Part shown: piece by piece, positions 34,235 to 45,615 of the stretch
Layout of the letters: every line of letters starts with the position of its first letter
Position numbering within the stretch: position 1 is the stretch's first letter
Source: Allopusillimonas ginsengisoli
GTDB taxonomy: Bacteria > Pseudomonadota > Gammaproteobacteria > Burkholderiales > Burkholderiaceae_B
NCBI GenBank assembly: GCA_005239165.1
Contig: RAPG01000007.1
Coordinates: 202,805-266,804 of the forward strand
Direction: 5' to 3'
Length of the DNA: 64,000 nucleotides
Made by a program: the position numbers and the translations under genes
The notes under the pieces: model-generated
Databases searched by the model: none
What the model was told of the DNA's origin: nothing
Seen by the model: only the letters and a program-made list of their open reading frames with translations

Positions 34235-34520
34235 CGGGACAGTAAGTCTGCTGGGCGCAGACTTGTGGCGCACAGGTTTGAAATCGGCATGGCGTCCAGT
34301 CATGGTGTTAAATCAATGCACCAGCAGACAAGGGACAATAAAAGAATGCTCATCGTCTTCTGCGCGCGGTCGCGGTAACATGATTGTTTCTGCTTAGTCT
34401 TTCTCCTGCACATATGCGCTGCGCAAGATAGCAAGGGAAGACACCGCACGTGTTGTCTGGAATTTTCCGGCTTGACCACGACAACTCGCATAAAACCGTC
34501 GAGCCGGTCCAGGCACATAC

Positions 34521-36813
34521 ATGTCCCCAGCGGCCAAGTCTTCATCCATTGTAGAAACTGATTTTCTCATCGTCGGCGCAGGCACGGCCGCGGTTGAGGC
34601 CGCACGTACCTTGCGACAGGAAGGCGCTGATGGGTCAATACTTATTCTTGGTGCAGAAGCTGAATACCCCTATAACCGCCCGCCACTTACCAAGCGCTTC
34701 TTCAGCGGTCTAATGTCGCCAGAACAATTGTTGATGGCGCAGCCAGCGTTTTATCTCGATAATGATATCGACATTCGTCGGGCCACCGTGGTGAAATCCG
34801 TCGATCCTTCCGCGCATATTGTCGTCGACAAAAAGGGTGTGGTATACGCCTATGGCAAATTGCTGCTTGCGTCAGGGGCACGGGCAACGCGACTGCGCGT
34901 TCCGGGTGTGGGTCTGCAAGGCGTGTTTACCTTTCGCACCATGGCTGACTCCACGTCGCTGCACCAGTGGGTTCAGGCCAATCAGGGCCCGGTGGCTATT
35001 CTTGGCACCAGTTTTATCGCCATGGAGCTTGCCACCTCGCTTATCGAGATGGGCCTGAAAGTAACGCTGATCGATCGTGCATCCACCGTTTTTCCAAGAA
35101 TCCACTCTGAAACACTCTCACAGTATTTTCTGGAGCGCTGCAAAATCCGCGGCATTGATATTCTGACCGACACGTCGATCAAGAAGATTCACGGAACCAG
35201 GAAGGTTAGCGGTCTTGAAACCAAAGACGGCCATAAGCTGCAGTGTTCCACAGTAATCATCGCCATTGGCGCAACCCCTGTCACAGATTATCTGAGCGGG
35301 TCTGGCATAGATATTGATGATGGTGTTCTTGTTGATGAGTTTTTGCAGACTAGCCAGCAAGATGTGTTTGCCGCCGGTGATGTCGCCAGCTATATGGACA
35401 GGTACGGCCATCGACACCGCGCAAGACACTGGGAAAACGCCCGTAGACAAGGCCGGAATGCCGCAAAGAACATGCTCGGCCAGCGCGTGCCTTACAACAG
35501 CGTGCTGTACTATTTTTCTGACTTCCTCGACTTCAGTTTTACCTTTCTTGGCACCAGCGCAAATGCCGACCAACGCATCTCGCGTGGAAGTCTCGCTAAT
35601 AAGTCGTTTGCAGAATTTTATATACGGGCAGGGCGCGTTATAGGTTTTTTCTCGACAGGACGTCCTCCAGAAGAAACGCAGGTCGTCGAGACCCTGATCC
35701 GCGATCAGGTTGACGTCAGTGCCGCACATGCGCAACTTGCTGATTCTGATGCCGACATTACCGCACTGGCAAGAGAGACCGTTCTCATCCTGCAAGGCGG
35801 GGGCGCGTTGGGCGCATTTGAGTGCGGGGTTGTGCGGGCCATGCATGAGGCCCGCGTTGTGCCTTCGGTGGTTGGAGGTGTTTCCATCGGCGCGATTAAT
35901 GGTGCCATCATTGCGGGCAATCCACATAATTACAGCGATGCCCTGGAGGCCTTCTGGAAGGACATCAGCGTACAGGGGCCGCAGATGGCGCCGTCGTCTG
36001 TGGCCAATGCGTTTGCGGTCGGTGCCACCTTGACCTGGGGAATTCCCGATTTTTCAAACCAAGATGGCTCTCGCCTGTTGTTCAGAATGAATATTGGCCT
36101 CATCAATGGACCAGCCTGTATGACGTTAGCCCTTTGAAGCAATTGCTGGAAAATACGTCGACTTTTCAAGACTGGCCGAGAGCCCGATCAGGCTGATCGT
36201 TACCGCTGTCGAAGTCGATAAAGGCGAGCTGGTCGTGTTTGACAGCCGTACCGACAACCTGACCGCCGAACACATCATGGCCAGCGGCAGTCTTCCGCCC
36301 ATGTTTCCATGGACAACCATCGATGGGCGTCACTACTGGGACGGCGGCATTATCAGCAACTCTCCGCTCGAACACGTGTTAAACCGCAGCGGCGCCGATA
36401 ACAAGCAGGTGTTTGTGGTGAACCTGTTTCCGGGCGAAAGACCTTTGCCCACCAATCTTTCCGAGGTGTTTACGCGTCGTGACGAAATCATTTATGGCGA
36501 GCGTGTTCGCAACGATAGTCAGACACTCGAGCTGACACAGGACTTCCGGGCATTGGTTAACGAAATCATGACCACGGTCGCTCCTGAGGAGGCCGCCCGT
36601 CTGCGGCAACGGCCACGCTATGTGCATTTAATGGGCAGAGAGTCTACAACGTCGATAGTCACGATCGCGCGTGACGGTTCAGCCAAAGAGCCCTTTGCAG
36701 CGCATTATGATTTTTCAGTGCAGGCTGTCAGTCGCCAACAACGGGAAGGCTATCTGACGGCGCAAAGATGCCTGGCTTCGCTGACTCCGCGGGCCGAGGA
36801 CGCCGATGCTTGA
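34521..36813 (+). pseudogene. FAD-dependent oxidoreductase fused to a patatin-like phospholipase, two frameshifts
   Basis: Residues 1-400 are a ferredoxin-reductase-like flavoprotein (FLIVGAGTAAVEAARTLR, ILGTSFIAMELATSLIEMGL, VFAAGDVASYMD). From about 420 a patatin domain follows: LILQGGGALGAFECGVV (oxyanion loop), nucleophile GVSIGAINGA, and WDGG with the catalytic Asp. The reading frame breaks near 36050 and near 36163. Adding one T to the T run at 36050-36054 and one T to the T run at 36163-36166 gives one continuous protein of about 764 residues, ending in a DUF3734-like tail. The ATG at 34521 is probable. The fusion is unusual; the breaks may be sequencing errors. Confidence 0.75.
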
Positions 36814-37671
36814 GCGCCTCAAAGCCCGCAATCACATCCAGCAACTCTTCGGTAATTGCTGACTGTCTTGTGGTGCGGGTCGTTGCGGCCAGTTCGTCAA
36901 GCTGATCATCAATGTTTTTTCCGCCTGCTGCATGCGTGCGAACCTGGCTGAATTTTCTGTGACTAGCGCCTCGGCGCAGGCATAAAAGAGATTGGCAAAC
37001 AGGTAGTGACGCATGAGGGCGGAAAGAATGGCAGTGGGTGCCATGTCGAAATACGGCAGGCTGCGAGAAGTCCATTGGCGGTCTGAAAGTGTTTTTGTTA
37101 CGTCGGGGGCGAGCGGCAATACCTGGCGCAGTACTGCCGTCTGCTGCCCGTGGGCCATGCGCTCGGTAAAGGCCAGCATCACGGTGATGCCCTGTGGATG
37201 AGCGGCGCGTACCGCATCAATGCGCGTCACCAGGTGACTGACGACCCGGCCCAGGCCGTCGACGCTCGCGGGTGTCATCAGTGCGCGTTCTGTCTTCAGC
37301 CCCGCTCCCTGAATCGCATCTTGCATTTCGGCTCCGATGCAAAGAATGATGTGTTGCCCCCGGGTCGCCAGGTGGGTGACCAGAGTCTGGGCCACAATCT
37401 CGTTGTAATTGCCGCAAAGGCCTTGGTCCGAACCAAAGGCTACGATCACGGGCAGTGCCCTGGCGTCCTCGGATTGCGTCAGAGCGCCGTGAGTCTTGGC
37501 AAAAGCCTGTAAGCCGTCCAGTATGGTTTCGCGCCAATCATTAATCGCACGCGCGGCCTGTTCGTAGGGGTAGCGGTTAATGGCCGACAGCGTTTTCATG
37601 GTATGAACAATGCCACGAATACCCTGCATCGCTTCAGTGCGACGTATCAGGCTTTCAAGCGTCTGCGTCAT
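36728..37671 (-). pseudogene. atpG: N-ATPase gamma subunit, one frameshift near the 3' end
   Basis: The central-stalk gamma subunit of the second ATP synthase. The N-terminus SLIRRTEAMQGIRGIVHTMK and GSDQGLCGNYNEIVAQTLV near residue 80 are typical. After ARFARMQQAEK the frame shifts and the uncorrected protein stops at 36832. In the neighbouring frame KNIDDQLDELAATTRTTRQS and AITEELLDVIAGFEALK continue as in normal gamma subunits, ending at 36728. Adding one A to the run of six A residues on the coding strand (plus 36915-36920) restores about 314 residues. The end overlaps the convergent patatin gene by 86 bases. It overlaps atpA by 17 bases. Confidence 0.85.
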
Positions 37672-39256
37672 GATCTCCCCGCGCAGCCGTTGCCAGCTTC
37701 AAGAACAGGCTGCGATCAGCCTCGGTCAGTCCTTCGTTGCTAGCTATACGGCCTGACACCTCTCCGACGGACGCCTGCTCAAGCGCAACGATCAGGCGCT
37801 CCAGGCTGCGGGCAATCAAGGTTTCTGTCAGGCCATCAAAACATCCTTCGGTAGCTGCAGATAGTATGGCAAGCTGTGTGATGGCGCTAAGGGGCTGGCG
37901 CTCTGGCTGGCGCAGCACTGCGCGAACCGCTGCGCCCCGAGCCAGCCGCGCCTCAGTCTGAGCGTCCAGCCGCGTTCCAAACCGTGCAAAGTCCTCCAGC
38001 TCTTCGAATTGCGACAGTGTGACACGCAGGTTGCCGGCAATATCCCGAAATGCACGTGCCTGGGCCTTGCCTCCAACCCGTGATACCGACACGCCCAGAT
38101 CCACAGCCGGAAACTGGTTGCGACGAACCAGACGTGGAGACAGATAGATCTGCCCGTCGGTAATGGAGATGAGGTTGGTGGGGATATAAGCTGACAGGTT
38201 TTCTGCCTGTGTTTCCACAACCGGCAGGGCGGTAATTGACCCGCCTCCCGCATGGCTGGCAAACTGTCCGGCGCGCTCCAGCAGCCTCGCATGGACATAA
38301 AAGATATCGCCAGGAAACGCCTCGCGCCCAGGTGGGCGACGCAGCAACAGCGACAACTCACGGTAGGCCCTGGCGTGGTGAGTCATATCATCAAGCACGA
38401 CTAGCACGTCATGGCCTTTGTCGGAAAAGTTCTCGGCAATAGACATGGCCGCATACGGCGCTACAAACGATAGCCCGGGTGCGTCTTCGTCACCCGAAAC
38501 AATCACCACACTGCGATCCTGCATGCCGCCTTCTTTGAGTGCGCCCACCACTTTGGCTACGGCATCACCACGCTGGCCCACGGCACAGTAGATGCAGATG
38601 ATGTCTGTGTTTTTCTGATTCAGTATCGTGTCGACGACCATCGAGGTCTTGCCCGTTTGCCGGTCGCCAATGATTAATTCTCGCTGTCCCAGGCCTACAG
38701 GTACCGCAGCATCGATCACCTTAAGGCCGGTTGCCAGAGGCCGTGTGACCGGAGCACGATTTAGTATGGGCGCAGCCCTGGCTTCGACCGGCCGCGTAGG
38801 CCCGAAAACCGGTGCGCCGCCATCCATCGGGGTGCCCAGCGCATTGACAACCCGGCCCAGCAGCGCTTTGCCCACCGGAACACTGACGACCTGGTGAGTG
38901 CGGCGAACCTCTTCGCCCACCTGCACGTTATCGTAGGGGCCCAGCAGCGCAACACCCAGGCGTCCAGGTTCCAGATCAAGCACCAGGCCACGCATTCCGC
39001 CAGAAAACTCCAGCATTTCGTCTGATACGGCGCGGGCCAGGCCGGTGACTGTTGCGATGCCCGCACCCACCTGCGTTACGCGGCCAATCTCTTCAATACG
39101 AATTTTTGGCGTGGGGGCATGGGCCAGCGTTTCCATCAGGCTGGCAACTGGGTCGGCGGCGAGCTCAGTGACGGACTCAACGGCTGGCTTAGTGACGGGA
39201 CCGGCGATGGGCTGCGCGATGGGCTCGGCAGACTGGCCGCACTCACTTGGCTGCAT
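37655..39256 (-). CDS. atpA: N-ATPase alpha subunit
   Basis: The 534-residue nucleotide-binding, non-catalytic subunit of the F1 head. Walker A is [15 protein letters not shown] near residue 195, followed by [16 protein letters not shown] and [19 protein letters not shown]. The C-terminal region contains [19 protein letters not shown]. The ATG at 39256 has AAGGAG upstream and overlaps atpF by 14 bases. The first 45 residues form an extension rich in Pro, Ala, Glu and Val ([19 protein letters not shown]), not found in housekeeping alpha subunits. Position eight of nine in atpDCQRBEFAG fits the N-ATPase order. Confidence 0.92.
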   Translation of the reverse strand: MQPSECGQSAEPIAQPIAGPVTKPAVESVTELAADPVASLMETLAHAPTPKIRIEEIGRVTQVGAGIATVTGLARAVSDEMLEFSGGMRGLVLDLEPGRLGVALLGPYDNVQVGEEVRRTHQVVSVPVGKALLGRVVNALGTPMDGGAPVFGPTRPVEARAAPILNRAPVTRPLATGLKVIDAAVPVGLGQRELIIGDRQTGKTSMVVDTILNQKNTDIICIYCAVGQRGDAVAKVVGALKEGGMQDRSVVIVSGDEDAPGLSFVAPYAAMSIAENFSDKGHDVLVVLDDMTHHARAYRELSLLLRRPPGREAFPGDIFYVHARLLERAGQFASHAGGGSITALPVVETQAENLSAYIPTNLISITDGQIYLSPRLVRRNQFPAVDLGVSVSRVGGKAQARAFRDIAGNLRVTLSQFEELEDFARFGTRLDAQTEARLARGAAVRAVLRQPERQPLSAITQLAILSAATEGCFDGLTETLIARSLERLIVALEQASVGEVSGRIASNEGLTEADRSLFLKLATAARGDHDADA

Positions 39257-40016
39257 CAACCGCTCCTTGGGTATGGCCCTTTTCGGCGATCTGGTCTTCA
39301 ATCATTTGTGACAGTGACTCTACATAGCTGTCTAAGGTCCAGCTAACCTGGGCGCCGCCAATACGCATGATCAGGCCCGGTGACTGGGCAGCATCGGTCT
39401 TAAACTGCACTCCGACGCCCGGAAGCGTTTGCGTTACCTGATTTTCCAGGTGCTTGCGTGCTGCGTCAGAAAGCGAGTTCTGAGTGACCACGACTGCCAC
39501 CCCGCCACCCGTGGAGGCTGCCCGTAAATCGGAACCACACGCTTTGATTTGCTGACCCGCATGCATCACGATCTGCTCTTCCAGAGACTGATCGGCCAGA
39601 TCCTCGAGTGCCTTGCGCATAAGCGTCAAGAGAGCCTGGGATCCCGACTTTTGCAATAAGGTGGCAAAGTGTCTGGCTTCAGTCTGTCGCTCGTTCGCCG
39701 CTGCCACGCGCTTCTCGCTCATCTGCTCACGGGCTTCTGCAACCAATTGACGGCGGGCGACTTCGGCCTGGGTGCGCACAGCATCGAGTGCGCTTGCCTG
39801 TTCAGACTCAAGTGCCGCACGACGCTGTGCGAATTCAGCCTTCTCTGCTTCGGCCATGTCTTGCACACGCCTGGCCTCGCCCATCTGTCGGCTGATTTCG
39901 GCTTCGCGTGCATCAATGCCGTCAAGAATAGGCCGATACAAAAATCGCTTGAGCAGCCAGACCAGCACCAGAAAATTACCGATCTGGGCCGCTACAGTGA
40001 TCCAGTCGATGGACAT
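39243..40016 (-). CDS. atpF: N-ATPase b subunit, long form
   Basis: The peripheral stalk subunit: one N-terminal membrane helix ([20 protein letters not shown]) and a long helical stretch with many Glu, Ala and Arg residues. It has 257 residues, roughly 100 more than a usual b subunit. N-ATPase operons lack a delta gene, and none is present here, so the extra C-terminal domain ([20 protein letters not shown]) probably takes the delta role. The ATG at 40016 has GGAGG upstream. Confidence 0.9.
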   Translation of the reverse strand: MSIDWITVAAQIGNFLVLVWLLKRFLYRPILDGIDAREAEISRQMGEARRVQDMAEAEKAEFAQRRAALESEQASALDAVRTQAEVARRQLVAEAREQMSEKRVAAANERQTEARHFATLLQKSGSQALLTLMRKALEDLADQSLEEQIVMHAGQQIKACGSDLRAASTGGGVAVVVTQNSLSDAARKHLENQVTQTLPGVGVQFKTDAAQSPGLIMRIGGAQVSWTLDSYVESLSQMIEDQIAEKGHTQGAVDAAK

Positions 40017-40021
40017 AAGTA

Positions 40022-40309
40022 TCAGCCTCCGGCTTTTTGTGCCGCAAGCAGCGCGGCGTTCCAGAAGGGGTTGCCGAAGATTAGAATCATGGCAACCACG
40101 AAGCAATAAATGGCGGTGGACTCAATCATCGCCAGGCTGACGAACAGCGTGCGCGAAATGGTGGCGGCGGCGTCGGGCTGTTGCGCGATGGCCTGCAGTG
40201 CGCTGTCAGCCGCGCGGCCCTCACCTAGTGCCGGGCCGAGGGCACCGAAGGCAACCGTCAGCCCGGCGGTAAAAATTGATATGGCAGCAATAAGACCTAG
40301 GTCAGTCAT
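40022..40309 (-). CDS. atpE: N-ATPase c subunit (rotor ring)
   Basis: A 95-residue hairpin of two membrane helices forming the rotor. The ion site is visible: Glu30 in ALGEGRAADSALQAIAQQPD, and Glu63-Ser64-Thr65 with Tyr68 in AMIESTAIYCFVV. Ser, Thr and Tyr match the sodium ligands of the Ilyobacter ring, but Glu30 replaces Gln, giving two carboxylates per site. As far as I recall, a related Burkholderia pseudomallei N-ATPase ring was reported to be proton-specific, so the coupling ion cannot be settled here. The ATG at 40309 overlaps atpB by eight bases. Confidence 0.9.
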   Translation of the reverse strand: MTDLGLIAAISIFTAGLTVAFGALGPALGEGRAADSALQAIAQQPDAAATISRTLFVSLAMIESTAIYCFVVAMILIFGNPFWNAALLAAQKAGG

Positions 40310-41003
40310 GAGGTTTCCTTTTTTTGCTTGAATGTTGTGACGGGTCGGCCATGGCAGACGAGATATAAACCGTCGCCAGAACGGCAAAGATATAAGCCTG
40401 GATTACTCCGGCCAGCAAGCCAAGCATTTCCATGAGAACGGGGAAGAAGAAAGGAGCAACGCCCAGCAAGATGGCGACGATGACCGCACCGCTCATGATG
40501 TTGCCGTACAGACGAATGGCCAGCGACAAGCCGCGCGTTACTTCGCTGATCAGATTAAAGGGCAGCATGATCCACGAAGGTTCAAGATAGGTTCTCAGGT
40601 AGCCGCGAGCCCCCCGGCTGCCGATGCCAAATATCGGCACCGCCACCAGCACCGCCAGTGCAAGCGCCGTCGTGGTTGACAGCGAACCTGTGGGGGCATG
40701 AAAGCCAGGTACCACAGCAAGTACGTTGGAAACAAAAATAAAGAGAAATAACGTTCCTGAAAAATACATAACCTGTCGTGAGGGCCGGCCAGTAATTTCG
40801 GTGATCTGCGCCTGAATACCTTGAACTACGACCTCCAGTGCTGTACGCCAGCGGGTAGGGGGAACGTCAGCACGCAGAGAGCGGGTCATCAGCCAGGCGA
40901 TCCCGGTCAGAATCGCCATGATGATCCAGGTAAAGAAAATGGTTGCATTGATCGGGATGCCAGCCAGTGTAAAGACGATAATGGTATCGGGGGTAAGCTC
41001 CAT
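40302..41003 (-). CDS. atpB: N-ATPase a subunit
   Basis: The stator channel subunit of the membrane sector, 233 residues with five or six membrane helices. The essential Arg sits in EVTRGLSLAIRLYGNIMSGA near residue 165, and the C-terminal helix ends IFAVLATVYISSAM. The ATG at 41003 has GGAGG upstream and overlaps the atpR stop (TAATG). It partners the c ring encoded next. Confidence 0.9.
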   Translation of the reverse strand: MELTPDTIIVFTLAGIPINATIFFTWIIMAILTGIAWLMTRSLRADVPPTRWRTALEVVVQGIQAQITEITGRPSRQVMYFSGTLFLFIFVSNVLAVVPGFHAPTGSLSTTTALALAVLVAVPIFGIGSRGARGYLRTYLEPSWIMLPFNLISEVTRGLSLAIRLYGNIMSGAVIVAILLGVAPFFFPVLMEMLGLLAGVIQAYIFAVLATVYISSAMADPSQHSSKKRKPHD

Positions 41004-41296
41004 TACAGACCTCCAGATGGCGTAGTACGCAATTGGCTTAACAGAATTGTGCGCAACACTATAAAAGCCCCCGCAAAGCCAACCGCCCCGGCAATCCCTA
41101 GCCAGATCGCTACCCACCATCCTCCGGTCAGCAGTATGGCAATACGCAGCGCCGCGCTTGTAAGCAGAATGATTACCGACATGGGGCGCCCTAAAGCCAG
41201 CTTCATGCCCACGGCCAGACCCCAGAAGAACAGTGCGCTAAAGGCGCAGCCAATAAACGCTCCGAGCAGGAAACCGCTCCAGTCAATGTTAATCAT
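41003..41296 (-). CDS. atpR: AtpR-like membrane protein of the N-ATPase
   Basis: A 97-residue protein with three hydrophobic segments (WSGFLLGAFIGCAFSALFFW, ILLTSAALRIAILLTGGWWV, GIAGAVGFAGAFIVLRTILL) and Arg residues between them. AtpR is specific to N-ATPase operons and is thought to help assembly of the c ring or the a/c interface. It overlaps atpQ and atpB by a few bases, so all are translated together. Confidence 0.85.
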   Translation of the reverse strand: MINIDWSGFLLGAFIGCAFSALFFWGLAVGMKLALGRPMSVIILLTSAALRIAILLTGGWWVAIWLGIAGAVGFAGAFIVLRTILLSQLRTTPSGGL

Positions 41297-41576
41297 TGGT
41301 CCTGGCCCTCCTTATTGACCCACCCCCAGGCAATCATGGCGCCCAGCACGACGCCAGCAAGGATGAGTGCAATCGTCCATGAAAAATGCTGAGGAGCGAC
41401 CCGATCAAGCCAGTGCCCCAGAAATGCACCACCCACCGTGGGTACCACGACTGACCAGCCTATCATCCCAAACGTCCCAATACCCCGCAATGGGCTGGGG
41501 CCTGGATCATCTCGCGTCGCTTTCATTCGCCTGGCGCGCCGATCTATTTCATCGCTCACTTGATGTCTGGGATCGG

Positions 41577-41580
<4 letters not shown>
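41293..41580 (-). CDS. atpQ: AtpQ-like membrane protein of the N-ATPase
   Basis: A 95-residue protein with a charged N-terminus of about 40 residues and two membrane segments (IGWSVVVPTVGGAFLGHWLD and FSWTIALILAGVVLGAMIAW), comparable to AtpI/Uup-type assembly factors. Its place between atpC and atpR is diagnostic of N-ATPase operons. It overlaps both neighbours by four bases. Confidence 0.85.
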
Positions 41581-43432
<1,852 letters not shown>

Positions 43433-43454
43433 TCAGAGCGCGTGTGAATAATTA

Positions 43455-43468
43455 TTGAGTTTGATCAA
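43455..43468. promoter_or_regulatory. FNR-like box between the N-ATPase operon and usp
   Basis: TTGAGTTTGATCAA matches the FNR/ANR consensus with one mismatch (G for T at position 5). It lies about 60 bases before the atpD start and 243 bases before the usp start. Relative to a TATATT -10 candidate for atpD at 43418-43413 it is centred near -55, not the classic class II position. It may therefore act as a class I site, or as an upstream site for usp. Confidence 0.5.
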
Positions 43469-43629
43469 GTATAGGCCCGATACGCATGACACTACAGGTC
43501 AAGCCGGTACTCAGAACGTCGTTGAACCCTGACGCCGACAGTCAGCCACAGCGGTGTGCTGCAATGAATGGCTCGTTGACGAGGGGGCGTGGCTGCGCGG
43601 CGAGCTATATGTTATTCAGACTGTATTAC

Positions 43630-43670
43630 TTGAGCTACATCAAGTCTTTGGAATGCCAGTGTTATAGACT
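43630..43670 (+). promoter_or_regulatory. FNR-type promoter of the universal stress protein gene
   Basis: TTGAGCTACATCAA at 43630-43643 fits the FNR/ANR consensus with one mismatch. A -10-like TATAGACT lies at 43663-43670, 19 to 21 bases beyond the box. This places the box near -40, the class II activator position. The start codon follows about 35 bases after the predicted start point. Apart from this and the other box, 43397-43710 contains no gene. Confidence 0.6.
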
Positions 43671-43710
43671 AAAGCAAGTACTACACAATAATCATGAACG
43701 GAGGTTGCCC

Positions 43711-44550
43711 ATGCTGGGACGTATTGCTCTTGATTTATCCATAGATGCCAACCTGAAGCGTCGCGTGCAGGCGGCCGTCAAGCTTGCCGCACAGCATGAC
43801 GCCGAATTGATCGGTATATGCACTGACCCACCCATTCCGCAATACCTGGCTGGGGGAACTGCCGCCGCTGCCGGGGTGCTCAACACACTGCTGGCCCGTA
43901 TCGACGAAGATAAAACTCAGGCCCGCGACATGTTTCTGGCTGAAGCGGAGGCGGCTGGCGTCAGGGTTCAGTGCCGTATGCCCAAAGGCCCGGTAGAAGA
44001 AGTTCTTGCAACACACGCCCGTCTGTGCGACTTGATGATAATGAGCCAGAACAGACAGCATGAGTCTTCATGGGCGATTCCACCCACGATGGCTGAAACA
44101 GTCATCATGACGGCAGGCCGACCAGTTTTGATGATTCCTTTTGCAAACATTGCCGACTACCCAATCGGAAAGAATGTACTGTTTTGCTGGGATTACGGTC
44201 GCAGAGCCGCCCGTGCACTGGCCGATGCGGCACCTATTTTGTCCCAGGCCTCGTCCTTGACCATACTGACGGTAGACCCCCAGCCCGATATGCTGATCGA
44301 ACGCGATGTGCAGCCAGGCGACATGCTGGCATATTGTGCGGCACATGGTTACCCCGAGCCCAAAGAAGTCAGCAAGACCAGTGAGTATTTGAACGTGGGT
44401 GACACCATTCTCAATGCCGTCACCGATCATGGCTGCGACATGGTAATCATGGGCATATACAACCGCAGCCGCGTGCGTGAGTGGATACTCGGGGGTACTT
44501 CGAAAACGCTGATTCAATCGATGACCGTACCAATTATGTTTTCGCACTAG
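43711..44550 (+). CDS. Universal stress protein, tandem UspA domains
   Basis: A 279-residue cytoplasmic protein with two UspA-like domains. The first reads MLGRIALDLSIDANLKRRVQ to AETVIMTAGRPVLMIPF (about 1-150). The second (about 155-279) ends CDMVIMGIYNRSRVREWILG, TSKTLIQSMTVPIMFSH, with the GGTS-type nucleotide-binding end. The ATG at 43711 has GGAGG upstream; a longer frame starting at 43486 would run through the promoter and is rejected. An FNR-like box in the promoter suggests induction at low oxygen, as known for many Usp genes in proteobacteria. It is transcribed divergently from the N-ATPase operon. Confidence 0.9.
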   Translation: MLGRIALDLSIDANLKRRVQAAVKLAAQHDAELIGICTDPPIPQYLAGGTAAAAGVLNTLLARIDEDKTQARDMFLAEAEAAGVRVQCRMPKGPVEEVLATHARLCDLMIMSQNRQHESSWAIPPTMAETVIMTAGRPVLMIPFANIADYPIGKNVLFCWDYGRRAARALADAAPILSQASSLTILTVDPQPDMLIERDVQPGDMLAYCAAHGYPEPKEVSKTSEYLNVGDTILNAVTDHGCDMVIMGIYNRSRVREWILGGTSKTLIQSMTVPIMFSH

Positions 44551-44627
44551 ATTCAATTCGCGTGGTTTGCGAGACGGCCAGAGGATCAGGTAGTCGAAAG
44601 ATCAGATAGTCAGAGGATCAGATGTTG

Positions 44628-44654
44628 AGAGGGCCATACAGGCCCTCTTTTTTT
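44628..44654 (+). terminator. Rho-independent terminator after usp
   Basis: AGAGGGCC (44628-44635) pairs with GGCCCTCT (44641-44648) around a 5-base loop, and seven T residues follow. Just upstream three imperfect copies of AGATCAG-TAGTC / AGGATCAG occur, of unclear meaning. Confidence 0.9.
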
Positions 44655-44759
44655 ACCAACTTAGCCAGAGTTGCTGTAGTCGGATCTTCGATATACTGGT
44701 GGGGAGCACGCCTTTCGCGTTGCACCTTTTTTTATCTCTGTCCATCAAGCTTATCGCCC

Positions 44760-45521
44760 ATGCCTGCTAAAAAACCCGACACCAACGTCAAGACAGCATT
44801 GCGGGTTATTGAGATTATCGAAATCTTCGCGCGAGAAACCAAGCCCTTGTCGTTATCGGAGCTGGCACGGTATCTTGATGCTCCCGTGTCCAGCTGTCTG
44901 GCCTTGCTGCGCACGCTGGCCAGCCTGGGTTATTTATACGAAGCTGGCCGCAGGCAAGGTTATTACCCCACCGGGCGCCTGCTGGCCATGGCTCAGCGTA
45001 TTTCCAAGGCTGACCCCATTCTTGAGAAAGTGCTGCCCAGTCTTGAAGAGCTGCGCGACACTACAGGTGAAGCCGTGGTTTTTGCCAAGCTAGATTTAGT
45101 CAATAAGCGGGTTACGTATCTTGACGTGCTGGCTTCCCCGCACCCTATCAGCTATGTGGCAGTGGCGGGTGCTCAAAAAGAAATACACGCCAACTCCCTG
45201 GGCAAGGCCTTGTTGTCCAGGCTGGACAGCGATGAGCGCAAGAAACTGCTGTCAGATGGCGACCTGCAGGCCTACAACAAACGTACCCTCGTCAGTTTGG
45301 CTGCCCTCGAGGCAGACATCAAGGTTTCGCTCGAACGTGGCTGGTTTGCCAACCTGGGTGAGTCTATGGATGATGTGGGGGCGATTGCCTGGCCTTTGAA
45401 AGTGTCGGGTAATGATTACGCCGTTTCAATTGCGGGGCCCTTGTATCGTATTGAGGCCAATATGGCCGAACACGCTAAAAAACTGCGTGTTGCCTGCCGG
45501 TTTTTAGAACAGAACATATAG
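44760..45521 (+). CDS. IclR-family transcription regulator
   Basis: A 253-residue regulator: helix-turn-helix ALRVIEIIEIFARETKPLSL, SELARYLDAPVSSCLALLRT, then the effector domain EVVVFAKLD-like EAVVFAKLDLVNKRVTYLDV, HANSLGKALLSRLD and GWFANLGESMDDVGAIAWPL. The ATG at 44760 is chosen; longer frames run back into the usp terminator. It converges on the acyl-CoA dehydrogenase/CoA-transferase/Bug/cupin operon and is its likely regulator. The effector is probably an acid or CoA ester of that pathway. Confidence 0.88.
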   Translation: MPAKKPDTNVKTALRVIEIIEIFARETKPLSLSELARYLDAPVSSCLALLRTLASLGYLYEAGRRQGYYPTGRLLAMAQRISKADPILEKVLPSLEELRDTTGEAVVFAKLDLVNKRVTYLDVLASPHPISYVAVAGAQKEIHANSLGKALLSRLDSDERKKLLSDGDLQAYNKRTLVSLAALEADIKVSLERGWFANLGESMDDVGAIAWPLKVSGNDYAVSIAGPLYRIEANMAEHAKKLRVACRFLEQNI

Positions 45522-45615
45522 GAAGAGGGCGGGGCAAGCCGGTATTGTGGCTTGCGGCCATGCGCAGCACGGGCGCAGGTAATTTGCTGGAGTGTCAGGT
45601 ATACCCCAGCACTAT

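Noticed and set aside
43486..43710. Longer N-terminus for the universal stress protein
   Set aside because: It reads through the FNR-like promoter. The ATG at 43711 has a good GGAGG and starts at the normal UspA strand.
44622..44759. Longer N-terminus for the IclR regulator
   Set aside because: It would begin in the usp terminator. The ATG at 44760 gives the normal regulator length.
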